The position numbers and the translations under genes are program-made. A stretch of DNA of 64,000 nt from Natronorubrum bangense (lineage in GTDB: Archaea > Halobacteriota > Halobacteria > Halobacteriales > Natrialbaceae): NCBI RefSeq assembly GCF_004799645.1, contig NZ_CP031305.1:1922001-1986000 (forward strand). The letters run 5' to 3'. The notes under the pieces were generated by a model. That model saw nothing but the letters and a program-made list of their open reading frames with translations. It was not told where the DNA came from and ran no database searches. Positions 33,245 through 42,904 of this stretch are shown piece after piece; the stretch's first letter is position 1; each line of letters begins with the position of its first letter.

Positions 33245-33370
33245 CACATCCAACCTCTCACTGTAGCCTTTAGAACTTTACGAATATACAGTTTCAAGCG
33301 GTGGAGAGAAGATTTGCTTGGAGCAGTAGGGTTTTAGTAGCGGAGTTACTTGGATAGCACGACGAGAAAG

Positions 33371-34726
33371 ATGACAAGCGGAAACATCACTGAGACCGAG
33401 CAGGCCGTACTCGACGAGATTGACGAGAAAGATATCGACTTCCTTCGACTGCAGTTTACGGATATTTTGGGGACGGTCAAGAACGTCTCGGTGCCGGCCC
33501 GACAGGCCGAGAAAGCGTTTACCGACGGAATTTACTTCGATGGCTCTTCGATCGAGGGTTTTGTACGTATCCAAGAATCGGACATGCGACTCGTGCCCGA
33601 TCCAGACACGTTTGCCGTGCTTCCGTGGCGAAACCGTGATGACGGTTGCTCTGCCCGGATGATCTGTGACGTCTACAACACCTCCACGGGCGACCCCTTC
33701 GAGGGCGACCCACGGTATGTGCTTAAGCAGGCACTCGACCGCGCCCACGAGATGGGGTATACGGTCAACGCGGCCCCCGAACCCGAGTTCTTCCTGTTCG
33801 AGGAAGACGAAGAGGGTCGTGCAACGACGAAAACGAACGACGCTGGCGGCTACTTCGACCTCGCACCGAAAGACCTCGCAAGCGACGTGCGCCGTGACAT
33901 TATCTACGGCCTCGAGAACATGGGCTTCGAAGTCGAGGCCAGCCACCACGAGGTCGCTGAGGGCCAACACGAGATCAACTTCGAGTACGACGATGCGTTG
34001 ACGACGGCTGACAACGTCGGCACGTTCCGCACCGTCGTCCGTGCGATCGCAGCCCAGCACGATTACCACGCGACGTTCATGCCGAAACCGATCCCGGAGA
34101 TCAACGGCTCGGGGATGCACACCCATATTTCGCTGTTTACCGAGGACGGCGAGAACGCCTTCCACGACGGCGACGACGAGTTCGACCTGAGCGCCACTGC
34201 CAAGTCGTTCCTCGCGGGCATTCTCGAACACGCCCCCGCGATCACCGCAGTTGCGAATCCAACGGTCAACAGCTACAAACGCCTCGTGCCAGGGTATGAA
34301 GCACCCGTCTACGTCGCCTGGTCCGACCGCAACCGCTCGGCGCTGATCCGTAAACCGGCCGCTCGCGTGCCTGCGGCCTCGCGTATCGAACTTCGCTCGC
34401 CCGACCCCTCGTGTAACCCCTACCTCGCCATCGCCGTCATGATCCACGCCGGTCTCGACGGCATCGAACAGGATCTCGAGGCACCGGACCCAGTCCGGGA
34501 CAACATCTACGAGTTCGACGAAGCCAAACGCGACGAACACGGCATCGAGACGCTGCCATCGAACCTCGGCGAAGCCGTCGACGCCCTCGAGGAAGACGAC
34601 GCAATCTCCGGCGCGCTCGGCGACCACATCACCTCGAAGTTCGTCGAAGCCAAACGCCAGGAGTTCGAGGAGTACCTCATCGACGTCTCCGATTGGGAAC
34701 TCGATCGCTACCTCGAGACGTTCTGA
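33371..34726 (+). CDS. glnA: Glutamine synthetase, type I
   Basis: The product is 451 residues. The beta-grasp N domain ([19 protein letters not shown]) is followed by the catalytic domain with [17 protein letters not shown], the metal/glutamate-binding [19 protein letters not shown], and [20 protein letters not shown] with substrate Arg residues. It makes glutamine from glutamate, ammonia and ATP. There is no adenylylation-loop Tyr motif of the enterobacterial kind, so control is probably transcriptional through the divergent Lrp gene and allosteric. The ATG at 33371 is chosen over an upstream non-ATG extension. A T-run (34753-34757) follows. Confidence 0.97.
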   Translation: MTSGNITETEQAVLDEIDEKDIDFLRLQFTDILGTVKNVSVPARQAEKAFTDGIYFDGSSIEGFVRIQESDMRLVPDPDTFAVLPWRNRDDGCSARMICDVYNTSTGDPFEGDPRYVLKQALDRAHEMGYTVNAAPEPEFFLFEEDEEGRATTKTNDAGGYFDLAPKDLASDVRRDIIYGLENMGFEVEASHHEVAEGQHEINFEYDDALTTADNVGTFRTVVRAIAAQHDYHATFMPKPIPEINGSGMHTHISLFTEDGENAFHDGDDEFDLSATAKSFLAGILEHAPAITAVANPTVNSYKRLVPGYEAPVYVAWSDRNRSALIRKPAARVPAASRIELRSPDPSCNPYLAIAVMIHAGLDGIEQDLEAPDPVRDNIYEFDEAKRDEHGIETLPSNLGEAVDALEEDDAISGALGDHITSKFVEAKRQEFEEYLIDVSDWELDRYLETF

Positions 34727-34752
34727 TCTGGTCGCTACCGCTGTCTACCCCG

Positions 34753-34757
34753 TTTTT
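34753..34757 (+). terminator. T-run terminator after glnA
   Basis: Five T residues in CCCCGTTTTTGGCC lie 27 bases after the glnA stop, between glnA and the convergent PAP2 pseudogene. Confidence 0.45.
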
Positions 34758-34820
34758 GGCCGTGTTTTGATTCGGTTGCTGACTAAACTCGAGACTGTCA
34801 CCAGCACTTATATGACGACC

Positions 34821-35732
34821 TCACGAGCGACTGGTCGTCATCTCTGACTGTGACGGTGTGACAGCCGTTTGGCCGACCAGCCGTGGGAGTCCAACGACGA
34901 GTACTCCGCCCGCGAATCCGATAGCCAGCCAGACGAGTGTCGTGTCGACGACGAGGAAGACGAGCGCGACAGCTGCGAGTGCACTCAGTCCCAGGGCTGC
35001 CTGAACGCCGATTCGAACCGTCACCGGCCACGGCTCTCGAGGCGGCCGTGCGTACTGCCAGACGAGAACGCCCCAACACAGCCACCAAACAACGCTGCTG
35101 TGTCTGGCTGGCCGCTGGCGCGGATAGCCAAGAGTGCAAGCCCGCTTCCAGCAGCGAACGTCACGCTAGCTCCAGCGTGATCGCGGTGGCTCTCGGCTAC
35201 GGTTCGAATCGGCAGTAGCACGGCCAGATAGCAGACACCGACTATCACGCCAGCGATCACGTCGATCGGATAATGAACGCCAACGCCGACTCGGGAAACC
35301 GAGACGAGCGTAATCAGTATCGCAGCACCAGCCAGTCGCCACTGCCGGCTGGTTTCTGGCTCCCTGCGTGACGCTAGGCTCCCGTCGAACTCGAGGCCGA
35401 CCATCGTCCAGATGATCGTCGCGGCAATTGCGTGGCCACTGGGGAAACTGGTTGTTCCGACCGAACGGCTGGTGCATACAGCAGTGCAACGGCCGTTGGG
35501 AGTGACTCAGGGGCAATTGCTGGACCCACACTGGCCTCGGCGCTTCGAAGACTCCCTCGAGGCCGATTATAAGCGCGTAGCCGTTCATGATGATCCCCAG
35601 CCATGAGCCAAACCGGTAGCGGTCATGGAACCAGTACGCCAGGACGACGGCCGGCGCGACGAACCAGACGCTTCCGAGGTAAGAGAGGATCGCAAAGCAA
35701 AACGCCATCCACTCCGGAAACGCATCTCTCAC
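34821..35732 (-). pseudogene. PAP2-superfamily phosphatase, broken by three frameshifts
   Basis: The minus strand encodes one PAP2 membrane phosphatase spread over successive frames. Frame one (35732 to about 35535) has EWMAFCFAILSYLGSVWFVA and GLEGVFEAPRP. Frame two has PAIAPESLPTAVALLY. Frame three has the signature PSGHAIAATIIWTMVGLEF and SRVGVGVHYPIDVIAGVIVG. A third shift near 35045 restores frame one for VWQYARPPREPWPVTVRIG and the last hydrophobic helix. The catalytic motifs RP, PSGH and SRxxxxxHYxxD are all still recognisable, so decay is recent. Neighbouring genes show no shifts, which argues against general sequencing error. Confidence 0.85.
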
Positions 35733-35820
35733 GAGTCCGACCTGTCGACTCGAACCATGCCGATCCTATCATTTTCGAGAACTGTTTGTATATCTGACGG
35801 CAGTACGATTTTCCGAGACG

Positions 35821-36495
35821 TTACTGTGGGCGTGTCCCCGCGGCTCCGGTGTGTGGTCCACAATCGTGATCTGTCGTCTCGAGGGAGAAGCCGTCGGGGT
35901 CGCCCTCGAGCGTATAGTACCGTTCCCAGGCAGGTGCGAGGCTCACGACGCGGGTGCCGTCGATCTCGGTCTCGCGGTGGCGGTGATGGTGTCCGACCAG
36001 ACAGAGCGCCGGCGACAGCGTCTCGAGCAGGCCGTCGATGTGTTCACAGCCTGGATCGTAGCCGTACGACAGCAGGCCGGTCGGCGCCTCGTGGGTGACC
36101 AGGATGTCCACGTCGGACAGCGTGGCCGCCCGTTCGACGTCTTCGTGGGTGAAATGGCGACGACGGTCCCCCTCGAGTTCAGTTCGCGTACAGTCGTACT
36201 TCGTCGGCGCGTAGTTCCCCGAGAGACCAGCGACGCGCCAGCCGTCGACGGTCGCGGCTGTACTCGCAAGCAGGGTGGCGGTCACGCGCGTCGGTGGCTC
36301 CTCGCCCGCCCGAAGCGCTTCGATCACGTCGAGATCCTCGTTGTTGCCCGCGATGAACCACGTCGGCGCTGGCGGGTCGTACAGTTCCAGGTCGCCGGCC
36401 TGAACGACGTACTCGGGCTCGAGCGCTCGATAAATCGCGAGCAGCGTCTCGCGGCGCGCTGTATCAGACGCGTGGGCGTCACCGAGGACGAGCAT
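35821..36495 (-). CDS. Metallophosphoesterase, YfcE/MJ0936-like
   Basis: The product is 224 residues. Calcineurin-like phosphoesterase motifs are VLGDAHAS (metal-binding D and H), VQAGDLELYD, FIAGNNEDLD, TVLVTHEAP-like VDILVTHEAPTG and VGHHHRHRE. The protein is soluble and short, like archaeal YfcE/MJ0936 phosphodiesterases that split small phosphodiesters; the natural substrate is unknown. The ATG at 36493-36495 starts directly at the first motif. It is divergent from the carbonic-anhydrase-like gene with a 140-base spacer. Confidence 0.85.
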   Translation of the reverse strand: MLVLGDAHASDTARRETLLAIYRALEPEYVVQAGDLELYDPPAPTWFIAGNNEDLDVIEALRAGEEPPTRVTATLLASTAATVDGWRVAGLSGNYAPTKYDCTRTELEGDRRRHFTHEDVERAATLSDVDILVTHEAPTGLLSYGYDPGCEHIDGLLETLSPALCLVGHHHRHRETEIDGTRVVSLAPAWERYYTLEGDPDGFSLETTDHDCGPHTGAAGTRPQ

Positions 36496-36635
36496 ATCGG
36501 TCTAAACGAATCCGACGGGGAAAGCATCGATGCCATCGAAGGCCGACCGCCTTTGCTCGAGCGACGCACATGCTCGGATGAGGGTCACAGAAGCCGTAAC
36601 GAACGCTTATTAGCTGCGGCGTGGCCCCCACTCCC

Positions 36636-37154
36636 ATGGTGGATAGTCGACACTACGCGTTCGAAGGAACGACGCCGACGATCGACGACAACGCATCGGT
36701 CAGCCGGGAGGCGACGCTCGTCGGCGACGTCCACGTCGGGGCCGACGCGAGCGTCTGGCCTGGGGTCGTCCTCCGTGGAGATATCGGTCCCGTCCGCATT
36801 GGGCAACAGGCACATATCGGTGACAACGCAACGATTCACGCCTCGACGCTCGCAGACCGCGTCATGGTTGGCCACGGGGCAGTGCTCAACGAGGCGACCA
36901 TCGACGAACAGTCGCTGGTCGGGTTCAACACGACGGTCAATACGGGTGCAACGATCGGCTCGAACACCGTCGTCGCCGCCGGAACGGTGATCCCCGACGA
37001 GTACGACATCCCGCCCGAGTCGTTCGTTCGCGGCGTCCCCGCTGAAATCACGCCGCTCGAGGAGACGACAATCGACCCCGAGGAGATCTTCGAGATGTTC
37101 TCCTCGGGTGAGTACACGGATCTCGCGGAACGACACGAAGAACTGTTCGAATGA
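36636..37154 (+). CDS. Gamma-carbonic-anhydrase-like hexapeptide-repeat protein
   Basis: The product is 172 residues forming a left-handed beta-helix of hexapeptide repeats (ASVSREATLVGDVHVGADAS, VWPGVVLRGDIGPVRIGQQA, HIGDNATIHA, VMVGHGAVLNEA), followed by a C-terminal helix. His residues in NATIHA and VGHGAV occupy zinc-ligand positions of the gamma-class family. Members are carbonic anhydrases or related acyl/acetyl-type enzymes; activity cannot be proven here. The ATG at 36636 is preferred over an in-frame start five codons earlier. It is convergent with the CBS-domain gene (18-base gap). Confidence 0.85.
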   Translation: MVDSRHYAFEGTTPTIDDNASVSREATLVGDVHVGADASVWPGVVLRGDIGPVRIGQQAHIGDNATIHASTLADRVMVGHGAVLNEATIDEQSLVGFNTTVNTGATIGSNTVVAAGTVIPDEYDIPPESFVRGVPAEITPLEETTIDPEEIFEMFSSGEYTDLAERHEELFE

Positions 37155-37172
37155 CGTCTTCCGAGGGGCGTC

Positions 37173-37622
37173 TCACTCGCTGACTCGAATGCCATGACCC
37201 TCGCCGGCGTCGATTCGAATCGGGTCGTCCTGCCAGTCGATCTCGAGTCGGTTCCGTGAGAGGTACGGGGCGAGCATGGACGCGGAGACGAGTCCACAGT
37301 AGGCCCCCTCGTCGACGACTGGCAAGTGTTTGACGCCATCCGCTTGCATCAGTTCGGCGGCAGCGATGAGCGACTCGCCCGGTGAGATCGTCGTGACTGG
37401 CGACGACATGACCGTCTCAACCGGATGGGGCTCGAGCGTTTCGGCCACGAACGCAACGACGTCCGACTCAGTGAGGATGCCGACCACAGTCTCGTCCTCG
37501 AGGACGACCAGCGTCGACACTTCGGGTGCACGAAGCCGCACCGCGGCCTCGGTAATGGGCGTCTCCGGCGCAATCGTCGGTGCAGCATGCCTCAGCACGC
37601 GTTTGACTGGAATCTCTATCAT
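37173..37622 (-). CDS. CBS-domain pair protein
   Basis: The product is 149 residues consisting of two CBS domains: VKRVLRHAAPTIAPETPITE to VGILTESDVVAFVAETL, and VETVMSSPVTTISPGESLIA to HLPVVDEGAYCGLVSASML. Stand-alone CBS pairs bind adenine nucleotides and act as energy sensors, usually by contacting another protein. No effector domain is fused and no partner is obvious nearby. The ATG at 37620-37622 begins the first domain directly. Confidence 0.85.
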   Translation of the reverse strand: MIEIPVKRVLRHAAPTIAPETPITEAAVRLRAPEVSTLVVLEDETVVGILTESDVVAFVAETLEPHPVETVMSSPVTTISPGESLIAAAELMQADGVKHLPVVDEGAYCGLVSASMLAPYLSRNRLEIDWQDDPIRIDAGEGHGIRVSE

Positions 37623-37790
37623 TGCTTGGACAACGGTACCATGAACCAGTATATATTCGCTGTGGGTATATCCTCGGTATCCACTAGAATAGTGGTGAAC
37701 CGTGCACTGTTAGACTAATACCTGCACGTATATCCACTATTGCTCGAAACATCGCTGAAAAGTGTACTCGAGAGCTGGCGACGAGTATCC

Positions 37791-37937
37791 TCAGCTCCCT
37801 GTCGCTTCGCCGCCGCGATACCGTGTCGCTGTGGAATGAAGGGGGCCACCACAGTCCGGACAGTTCGCTCGATACGAGACGGGATGGACTTCCGTTGCAC
37901 AGTCACGACACTCGTAGCGACTTTCGTATCGCTTCAT
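37791..37937 (-). CDS. 48-residue rubrerythrin-like zinc-ribbon protein
   Basis: The frame from the ATG at 37935-37937 reads MKRYESRYECRDCATEVHPV then SYRANCPDCGGPLHSTATRY, with two CxxC knuckles (CRDC and CPDC) spaced as in a rubredoxin/rubrerythrin-type zinc ribbon. Such minimal ribbons are frequent in haloarchaea and may bind zinc or iron; the role is unknown. Below normal ORF length cut-offs, it is supported by the perfect metal motif and by an AT-rich promoter-like region upstream. Confidence 0.72.
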   Translation of the reverse strand: MKRYESRYECRDCATEVHPVSYRANCPDCGGPLHSTATRYRGGEATGS

Positions 37938-38125
37938 TTATCGCTCACCTGTCTACTGCAATGATTTCATTCCTAATAACTATTTTCCTGGACGAACATC
38001 CAGTTCGGGTCTGGAGGCTCGGCGGTGGGACTCACGACTGAGAACCAGTGTGCGGTCGGTTTCATCCCGATTGAAACGGGTTCCAACCGACGTTGAACCT
38101 CGGATGGTTGGGCGTGTGCTGGCGG

Positions 38126-39325
38126 TTAGTGGCTCCTGTCGGGTTCGTCGCGCCGGACAGCGCCAGACTCGAGGAACGCCTCGATTTCCTCGTCATCGTA
38201 TCCTGCGTCGGCGAGATAGTCGTGGGTGTGTTCGCCCTGTGCCGGAACGGTTTCGTCGGTCTCCTCTGGGACGTCGCTACCGCAGGCAGGAAATCCCAGC
38301 CGTGGCGGTACGTCGTCGGGGTGGACGACAAGCTCTCGAGCTTGAAACTGAGGATGGTCGACCATCTCTGCGGGCGTGTAGACGCCGGCAAACGCCGCAT
38401 CGACGTCCTCGAGCACCGTCTCCCACTCCGTCCGTGTTCGCTCGCGAAACAGCGCTCGGAGTTCGTCCTCGAGCGCCTCGAGCACAGCCGGATCCTGCGA
38501 GCCGTGTTTGTCGACGAGGTCGTCCCGGTCGACTGCGCCACAGAACGCTTGCCAGAACTTCGGCTCGAGCGCACCGAACGTGATCCACTTGCCGTCGGCG
38601 GTCTCGTAGCTGTCGTACCACGGCACGCCACCGGTCAGCGGCGTCGCTCCCGGTCGCGGCTCGGCAGGATCGCCGGTCAATGACTGGTAGGCAACCGACT
38701 GGGAGAACGACGCGACGACGTCTGCCATCGCCACGTCGATGTACTCGCCGCCGGTGTTGCCAAGCTCGCGCGAGAGCAGTGCGCCGACGATGGCAAACGC
38801 AGCGAACAGCCCGCCAGCCATATCGCCGATCTGGTAGCCAGGAACCTGTGGTTTTTCGTCAGGTGAATCGCGGGTCATATCGACCAGTCCGGCCAGCGAA
38901 ACGTAGTTGAGGTCGTGGCCGGCCCGATCCGCCCAGGGGCCGTTCTGTCCGTAGCCGGTGAGCGAGCAGTAGATCAGGTCGTCGTTGTACTCGGTGAGCG
39001 TTTCGTAATCGATTCCCAGCCGGTCGACCACACCCGGTCGGAAACTCTCGAGGACGACGTCGGCGTCTTCGACGAGCCGATAAAAGGCTGCCTGCCCATC
39101 TTCGTCTTTCAGATCGATCGCGACGCTGTGTTTCCCCCGATTGACCATCTCGAAGATTGCACCGATATCGCGAGTCGTCAGCGGCTCCATCGCTCGAGCG
39201 TAGTCACCGCCGCCGGTGTCTTCTACCTTGATGACCTCGGCGCCCGAGTCCGCGAGTAGCTGTGTCGCATAGGGGCCGGGCAACAGTCGCGAGAGATCGA
39301 GCACGCGAACGCCATCGAGTTGCAT
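38126..39325 (-). CDS. CaiB/BaiF family CoA-transferase (type III)
   Basis: The product is 399 residues. Class III CoA-transferase features are the N terminus LDGVRVLDLSRLLPGPYATQ, GAEVIKVEDTGGGDYAR, the Asp nucleophile region (NRGKHSVAIDLKDEDGQAAF and ADVVLESFRPGVVDRLGID) and LTGYGQNGPWADRAGHDLNY. It moves CoA between carboxylic acids in fatty, carnitine or aromatic acid metabolism; the closest general type is alpha-methylacyl-CoA racemase/formyl-CoA transferase-like. The substrate is unknown. The gene is 105 bases from the next upstream gene on the same strand. Acyl-CoA synthetase and SDR genes nearby suggest a fatty-acid or acyl-CoA context. Confidence 0.87.
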   Translation of the reverse strand: MQLDGVRVLDLSRLLPGPYATQLLADSGAEVIKVEDTGGGDYARAMEPLTTRDIGAIFEMVNRGKHSVAIDLKDEDGQAAFYRLVEDADVVLESFRPGVVDRLGIDYETLTEYNDDLIYCSLTGYGQNGPWADRAGHDLNYVSLAGLVDMTRDSPDEKPQVPGYQIGDMAGGLFAAFAIVGALLSRELGNTGGEYIDVAMADVVASFSQSVAYQSLTGDPAEPRPGATPLTGGVPWYDSYETADGKWITFGALEPKFWQAFCGAVDRDDLVDKHGSQDPAVLEALEDELRALFRERTRTEWETVLEDVDAAFAGVYTPAEMVDHPQFQARELVVHPDDVPPRLGFPACGSDVPEETDETVPAQGEHTHDYLADAGYDDEEIEAFLESGAVRRDEPDRSH

Positions 39326-39430
39326 ACCGGACTCATCCCTGTACCGATACTTTACCTTACGGGCCTGCCATCGAAATCGGCGGCGACTCGAGGACGATGC
39401 CGGCAGTGTTGCAGCCGGTGCCCCGGAAAA

Positions 39431-39928
39431 TCAGGACCGCTGCGGTGCCGAGCCGATCTCGAAGCATTCCTCGTAGAGGCTGTCGGCGAGCGCATCGAGA
39501 TTTGCTTCTGCCTCGCTTGCATCCATCGTGTCGCCAACGCCTTGCCACTCGACTGAGAGCTTAGCAATCGGAACCAGAGCGATCCCGCCGACTGTAATCT
39601 CTCCGCCGGACGTGTGAACCGTCCACTCCGTTCGCATCCCGTCGGCCGACCGCGTGACGTCGTCGATCTCTCCACCGGCCGCAATCCACCGTTCCACGAG
39701 GCCGTCGGTGATCCGGCGCAGTTTTCGCTCGCCGAGTACGTGGACGACGACGCCACCACCCACGAGCACGACGAACGCCGCGACCGCGACCGGAAGCCCG
39801 CCGTAGGGGACATTCACCGACGCTGCCAGCCCTGCCGTGATGACGACGAGACCGAGTAGTCGGACGTCGATCGCGCTGGGTATCGTCCCGCTCCAGCCGG
39901 ACTCCTGTGTCGCCTGCTCGAGTTGCAT
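39431..39928 (-). CDS. Membrane-anchored protein of unknown function
   Basis: The product is 165 residues. Two hydrophobic segments (LLGLVVITAGLAASVNVPYG and VAVAAFVVLVGGGVVVHVLG) are followed by a cytosolic domain of about 95 residues with strand-like parts (MRTEWTVHTSGGEITVGGIA, LVPIAKLSVEWQGVGD) and an acidic helix. Haloarchaeal codon bias is strong, so it is a real gene. No family is recognised. It lies between the CoA-transferase and the E1alpha genes, all on the minus strand, with gaps of about 80-105 bases. Confidence 0.7.
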   Translation of the reverse strand: MQLEQATQESGWSGTIPSAIDVRLLGLVVITAGLAASVNVPYGGLPVAVAAFVVLVGGGVVVHVLGERKLRRITDGLVERWIAAGGEIDDVTRSADGMRTEWTVHTSGGEITVGGIALVPIAKLSVEWQGVGDTMDASEAEANLDALADSLYEECFEIGSAPQRS

Positions 39929-40005
39929 CGTATGCGAACGCAGCGGCGATGTGGGGATAGTCGCTGCCCTGTCCTATTGCGTCCGTTATATCGGACCTGT
40001 CAAAC

Positions 40006-41133
40006 TCATTCGTAATCGAGTAATTCGTCGTCGCCGTGGGTGTCCCGGAGGGATTCGAGGGCAGCTCGCTGTTCCTCGAGTCGCGGTGTTGGCTCGTCGT
40101 ACGTGTAGTCGAACATCGCCAGCGGATCACGTTCGCCGGCTTCGGCACGGTCGATCAGTGCGGCGAGGGCCTCGTCGACTTCGGTTTCGATCGCGTCGAT
40201 GCGCTCGGCGTCGAGAACCCCGTTGTTCCGCAGGTAAGCCTCGAACCGGTCGATCGGATCCTTTGTGCGCCAGCGTTCGACCTCCTCGTCGTCCCGGTAG
40301 ACCGATGGATCGTCGGCCGTCGTGTGTGCCCCGTAGCGATACTGGACCGCCTCGATCAGCGTCGGTCGCAGCTGTCCGTCGCGTGGCTCGAGCGCCCGCT
40401 GTCGGGCTGCGTTCGTGACGACGTAGCTCGCAAGGGGGTCCATGCCGTCGACCTGAATGCCGTCAAAACCGTAGGCGTGGGCTTTCTGGGCGATGGTCGC
40501 GCTCGCGGTCTGGTCCTCGCGCGGGATCGAGATGGCCCACTGGTTGTTGTTACAGAAGAAGACTGTCGGCGTATCGAAGACACCCGCGAAGTTCATCGCT
40601 TCGTGGAAATCGCCTTCTGAGGTGGAGCCGTCGCCGAAATGTACGAGACAGAGCCGTTCGTCACCCTTCAGCTTCGCGGCCCACGACCAGCCGACGGCGT
40701 GGGGGAGGTGGCCACCGATCGAGATGTTCAGCGGGAAGACGTTGATCTCAGCCAGCGCGGCGTTGCCCTCCTCGTGGCCCATCCAGTAGTGCAGGTACTC
40801 CCAGGGCATCCCCCGCGCCGCGACTGCGCCGTGTTCTCGGTACTGAAACGACAACAGGTCGTCCTCGGCGAGTGCGTACGTCGACCCGATCTGGCTGCCC
40901 TCCTGACCCGCAAGCGACGCGTACGTCCCGACTCGACCCTGCCGCTGGAGGCTGATCATCCGTTCGTCGAACCGCCGGGAAAACCGCATATCGCGGTACA
41001 TCGCTCGCAGCGTCTCGGCCTCGAGGTCCGGCTCGAGGGCGGGTGCGACGACGGTCCCGTCGGTGTCGAGGATCTGCAGTCGATCGTCGGTTTCTCGATC
41101 GAAGACAGCGTCCTCGAGGACGTCTTGTGACAT
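40006..41133 (-). CDS. Thiamine-diphosphate-dependent 2-oxoacid dehydrogenase E1 alpha subunit, without an adjacent beta subunit
   Basis: The product is 375 residues and differs clearly from the E1alpha at 13733. The thiamine diphosphate motif is HFGDGSTSEGDFHEAMNFAG followed by PTVFFCNNNQWAIS. Other PdhA/BkdA-type blocks are MYRDMRFSRRFDERMISLQR, AGQEGSQIGSTYAL and VQYRYGAHTTADDPSVYR. In haloarchaea this form usually stands with E1beta, E2 and E3 in one operon, but here the neighbours are a membrane protein downstream and a divergent acyl-CoA synthetase. It may be an accessory isozyme using a beta subunit encoded elsewhere. The ATG at 41131-41133 is used, not an earlier in-frame one. Confidence 0.9.
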   Translation of the reverse strand: MSQDVLEDAVFDRETDDRLQILDTDGTVVAPALEPDLEAETLRAMYRDMRFSRRFDERMISLQRQGRVGTYASLAGQEGSQIGSTYALAEDDLLSFQYREHGAVAARGMPWEYLHYWMGHEEGNAALAEINVFPLNISIGGHLPHAVGWSWAAKLKGDERLCLVHFGDGSTSEGDFHEAMNFAGVFDTPTVFFCNNNQWAISIPREDQTASATIAQKAHAYGFDGIQVDGMDPLASYVVTNAARQRALEPRDGQLRPTLIEAVQYRYGAHTTADDPSVYRDDEEVERWRTKDPIDRFEAYLRNNGVLDAERIDAIETEVDEALAALIDRAEAGERDPLAMFDYTYDEPTPRLEEQRAALESLRDTHGDDELLDYE

Positions 41134-41245
41134 GGATGCACTGTCGAACGCTCGATACATATACTGATCGCCGCTTCGAGCGTGCCCAATGGTCAGACGG
41201 CGACGTGCCGAAAAATGCTATGTGCTGGCCCAACAATCCTCACGC

Positions 41246-42904
41246 ATGACATGGACGGTGATGCCGACGTTCGACGAGTACGCCCACGCCAGGGAGACGT
41301 TTCAGTGGGAGCTTCCCGAGTCGTTCAACCCTGCCGTCGACTTCCTGCGGAAACACGACGACACGAGTCGCACGGCGCTTCGATACGAACAGCCCGACGG
41401 CGGCCTCGAGACCTACTCCTTCGACGATCTCGATGCGCGCTCCGACCGGCTTGCGGCCGCCCTCGCCGACCTCGGCGTCGAGGCGGGCGACCGTGTCGGC
41501 GTCGTCGTCCCCCAGAAACCACAGAACCCACTGACCCACCTCGCGAACTGGAAGCTGGGTGCCGTCTCCGTTCCGCTCACTGTACTGTTCGGCCGCGACG
41601 CACTGCAGTACCGACTCGCTGACAGCGAGGCTGTGGCCGTCGTCGTCGATCCGAGTGTTCGCGAGACGATCGATGAGATCCGCGATGAGTGTCCCGCCCT
41701 CGAGCACGTAATCGAACTCGGCGATGGCTCGTCGGTCGACGGCGACGCCCACGCCTTTGAGGACCTGCTCGTGGCCCACGAGCCCGGTATCGACGTCTAC
41801 GACGCGACGCCGGAGACGCCGACGGCGATCATGTATACGAGCGGCTCGACGGGCCCGCCGAAAGGCGTCCGTCACAGCCACGCGCTCTGGCTCGGCCGGG
41901 CCGCCGCGGCGTACAACTACTTCGATCAGGGCCTCGAGGCGGGTGAGACGACGGTGTGGACACCTGCAGACTGGGCCTGGGGAGCCGCCCTCGGCGGGAC
42001 GCTCTTTGCGGCGTGGCACCACGGCTGTACCGTCGTCGGCTGGCCCCGAGACGGGTTCGACCCCGAGGCGGCCTACGACCTCATGGAACGCCACGGCGTG
42101 ACCGAGGCGTTTATGCCGCCGACGGCGCTTCGGATGCTGATGGCCGTCGACGACCCCGAGGGGCAGTTCGATCTCGCCCTCGAGACGTTTGCCTCGGCCG
42201 GCGAACCGCTCACCTCGGAGGTCGTCGACTGGGTCGACGAGACGTTTGGCGACGTCGCGATCAACGAGTTCTACGGCCAGACCGAACTCAACCTCGTCGT
42301 CGGCAACTCCTCGAGTTGGTTCGATACCCGCCCGGGGAGTATGGGGAAACCGTTCCCCGGCTACGAACTGGCGGTGCTCGACCCCGAGACGCACGAGGAA
42401 CTCGCAGCCGGCGAGACGGGCGAACTGGCGGTCAAGCCGGGTGATCGCCGCGTGTTCTTCGACGAGTACTGGAACCTGCCCGAGAAGACGGCCAACAAAC
42501 AGACTGAATCGGGCTGGTTCCTCACCGGCGACCTCGTCAAACGCGACGTTGAGGGGTACCTGTGGTTCGTCTCCCGGACCGACGACGTAATCCTCACAAG
42601 CGGCTACCGCGTCGGGCCGATGGAAGTCGAGGAGGCGATTCTTCACCATCCCGACGCTGAACAGGCGGGCGTCATCGGCGTCCCCGACGAAACTCACGGC
42701 GAGGCGATCAAAGCCTATGTTCAGCCAGCAAGTGACGATTACAACCCCGACGAGTTCCGCGAGGAGATCCGCGACCTCGTCCGGGACCGACTCGCCGAGT
42801 ACGAGTATCCACGGCGGATCGAATTCATCGACGAACTGCCGACGACGACCACCGGCAAGATCCAGCGCCGGTCGCTGCGCGATCGTGACGGACTCGACGA
42901 GTAA
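41246..42904 (+). CDS. AMP-forming acyl-CoA synthetase
   Basis: The product is 552 residues of the ANL superfamily. Adenylation motifs are IMYTSGSTGPPKGVRHSHA (P-loop), WAWGAALGGTLFAAWHHG, EFYGQTELNLVVGN, GWFLTGDLVKRDVEGYLWFV and the hinge SRTDDVILTSGYRVGPMEVE; the C-terminal catalytic Lys is in TTTGKIQRRSLRD. It activates a carboxylic acid with ATP and CoA; the sequence resembles acetate/medium-chain acyl-CoA synthetases of haloarchaea. It is divergent from the orphan E1alpha gene across a spacer of about 110 bases, which may hold shared control. The start at 41246 begins at the conserved N terminus; ATG 41261 is an alternative. Confidence 0.92.
   Translation: MTWTVMPTFDEYAHARETFQWELPESFNPAVDFLRKHDDTSRTALRYEQPDGGLETYSFDDLDARSDRLAAALADLGVEAGDRVGVVVPQKPQNPLTHLANWKLGAVSVPLTVLFGRDALQYRLADSEAVAVVVDPSVRETIDEIRDECPALEHVIELGDGSSVDGDAHAFEDLLVAHEPGIDVYDATPETPTAIMYTSGSTGPPKGVRHSHALWLGRAAAAYNYFDQGLEAGETTVWTPADWAWGAALGGTLFAAWHHGCTVVGWPRDGFDPEAAYDLMERHGVTEAFMPPTALRMLMAVDDPEGQFDLALETFASAGEPLTSEVVDWVDETFGDVAINEFYGQTELNLVVGNSSSWFDTRPGSMGKPFPGYELAVLDPETHEELAAGETGELAVKPGDRRVFFDEYWNLPEKTANKQTESGWFLTGDLVKRDVEGYLWFVSRTDDVILTSGYRVGPMEVEEAILHHPDAEQAGVIGVPDETHGEAIKAYVQPASDDYNPDEFREEIRDLVRDRLAEYEYPRRIEFIDELPTTTTGKIQRRSLRDRDGLDE

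Noticed and set aside
33278..34627. A 449-codon minus-strand frame across glnA
   Set aside because: It is antisense to glutamine synthetase, with no recognisable domain.
35190..35216. A tRNA T-loop-like GGTTCGAATC
   Set aside because: No acceptor, D or anticodon arm lies at suitable distance, and the sequence belongs to the PAP2 pseudogene.
41240..42697. A 485-codon minus-strand frame across the acyl-CoA synthetase
   Set aside because: It is a mirror frame of a strongly conserved enzyme on the plus strand.
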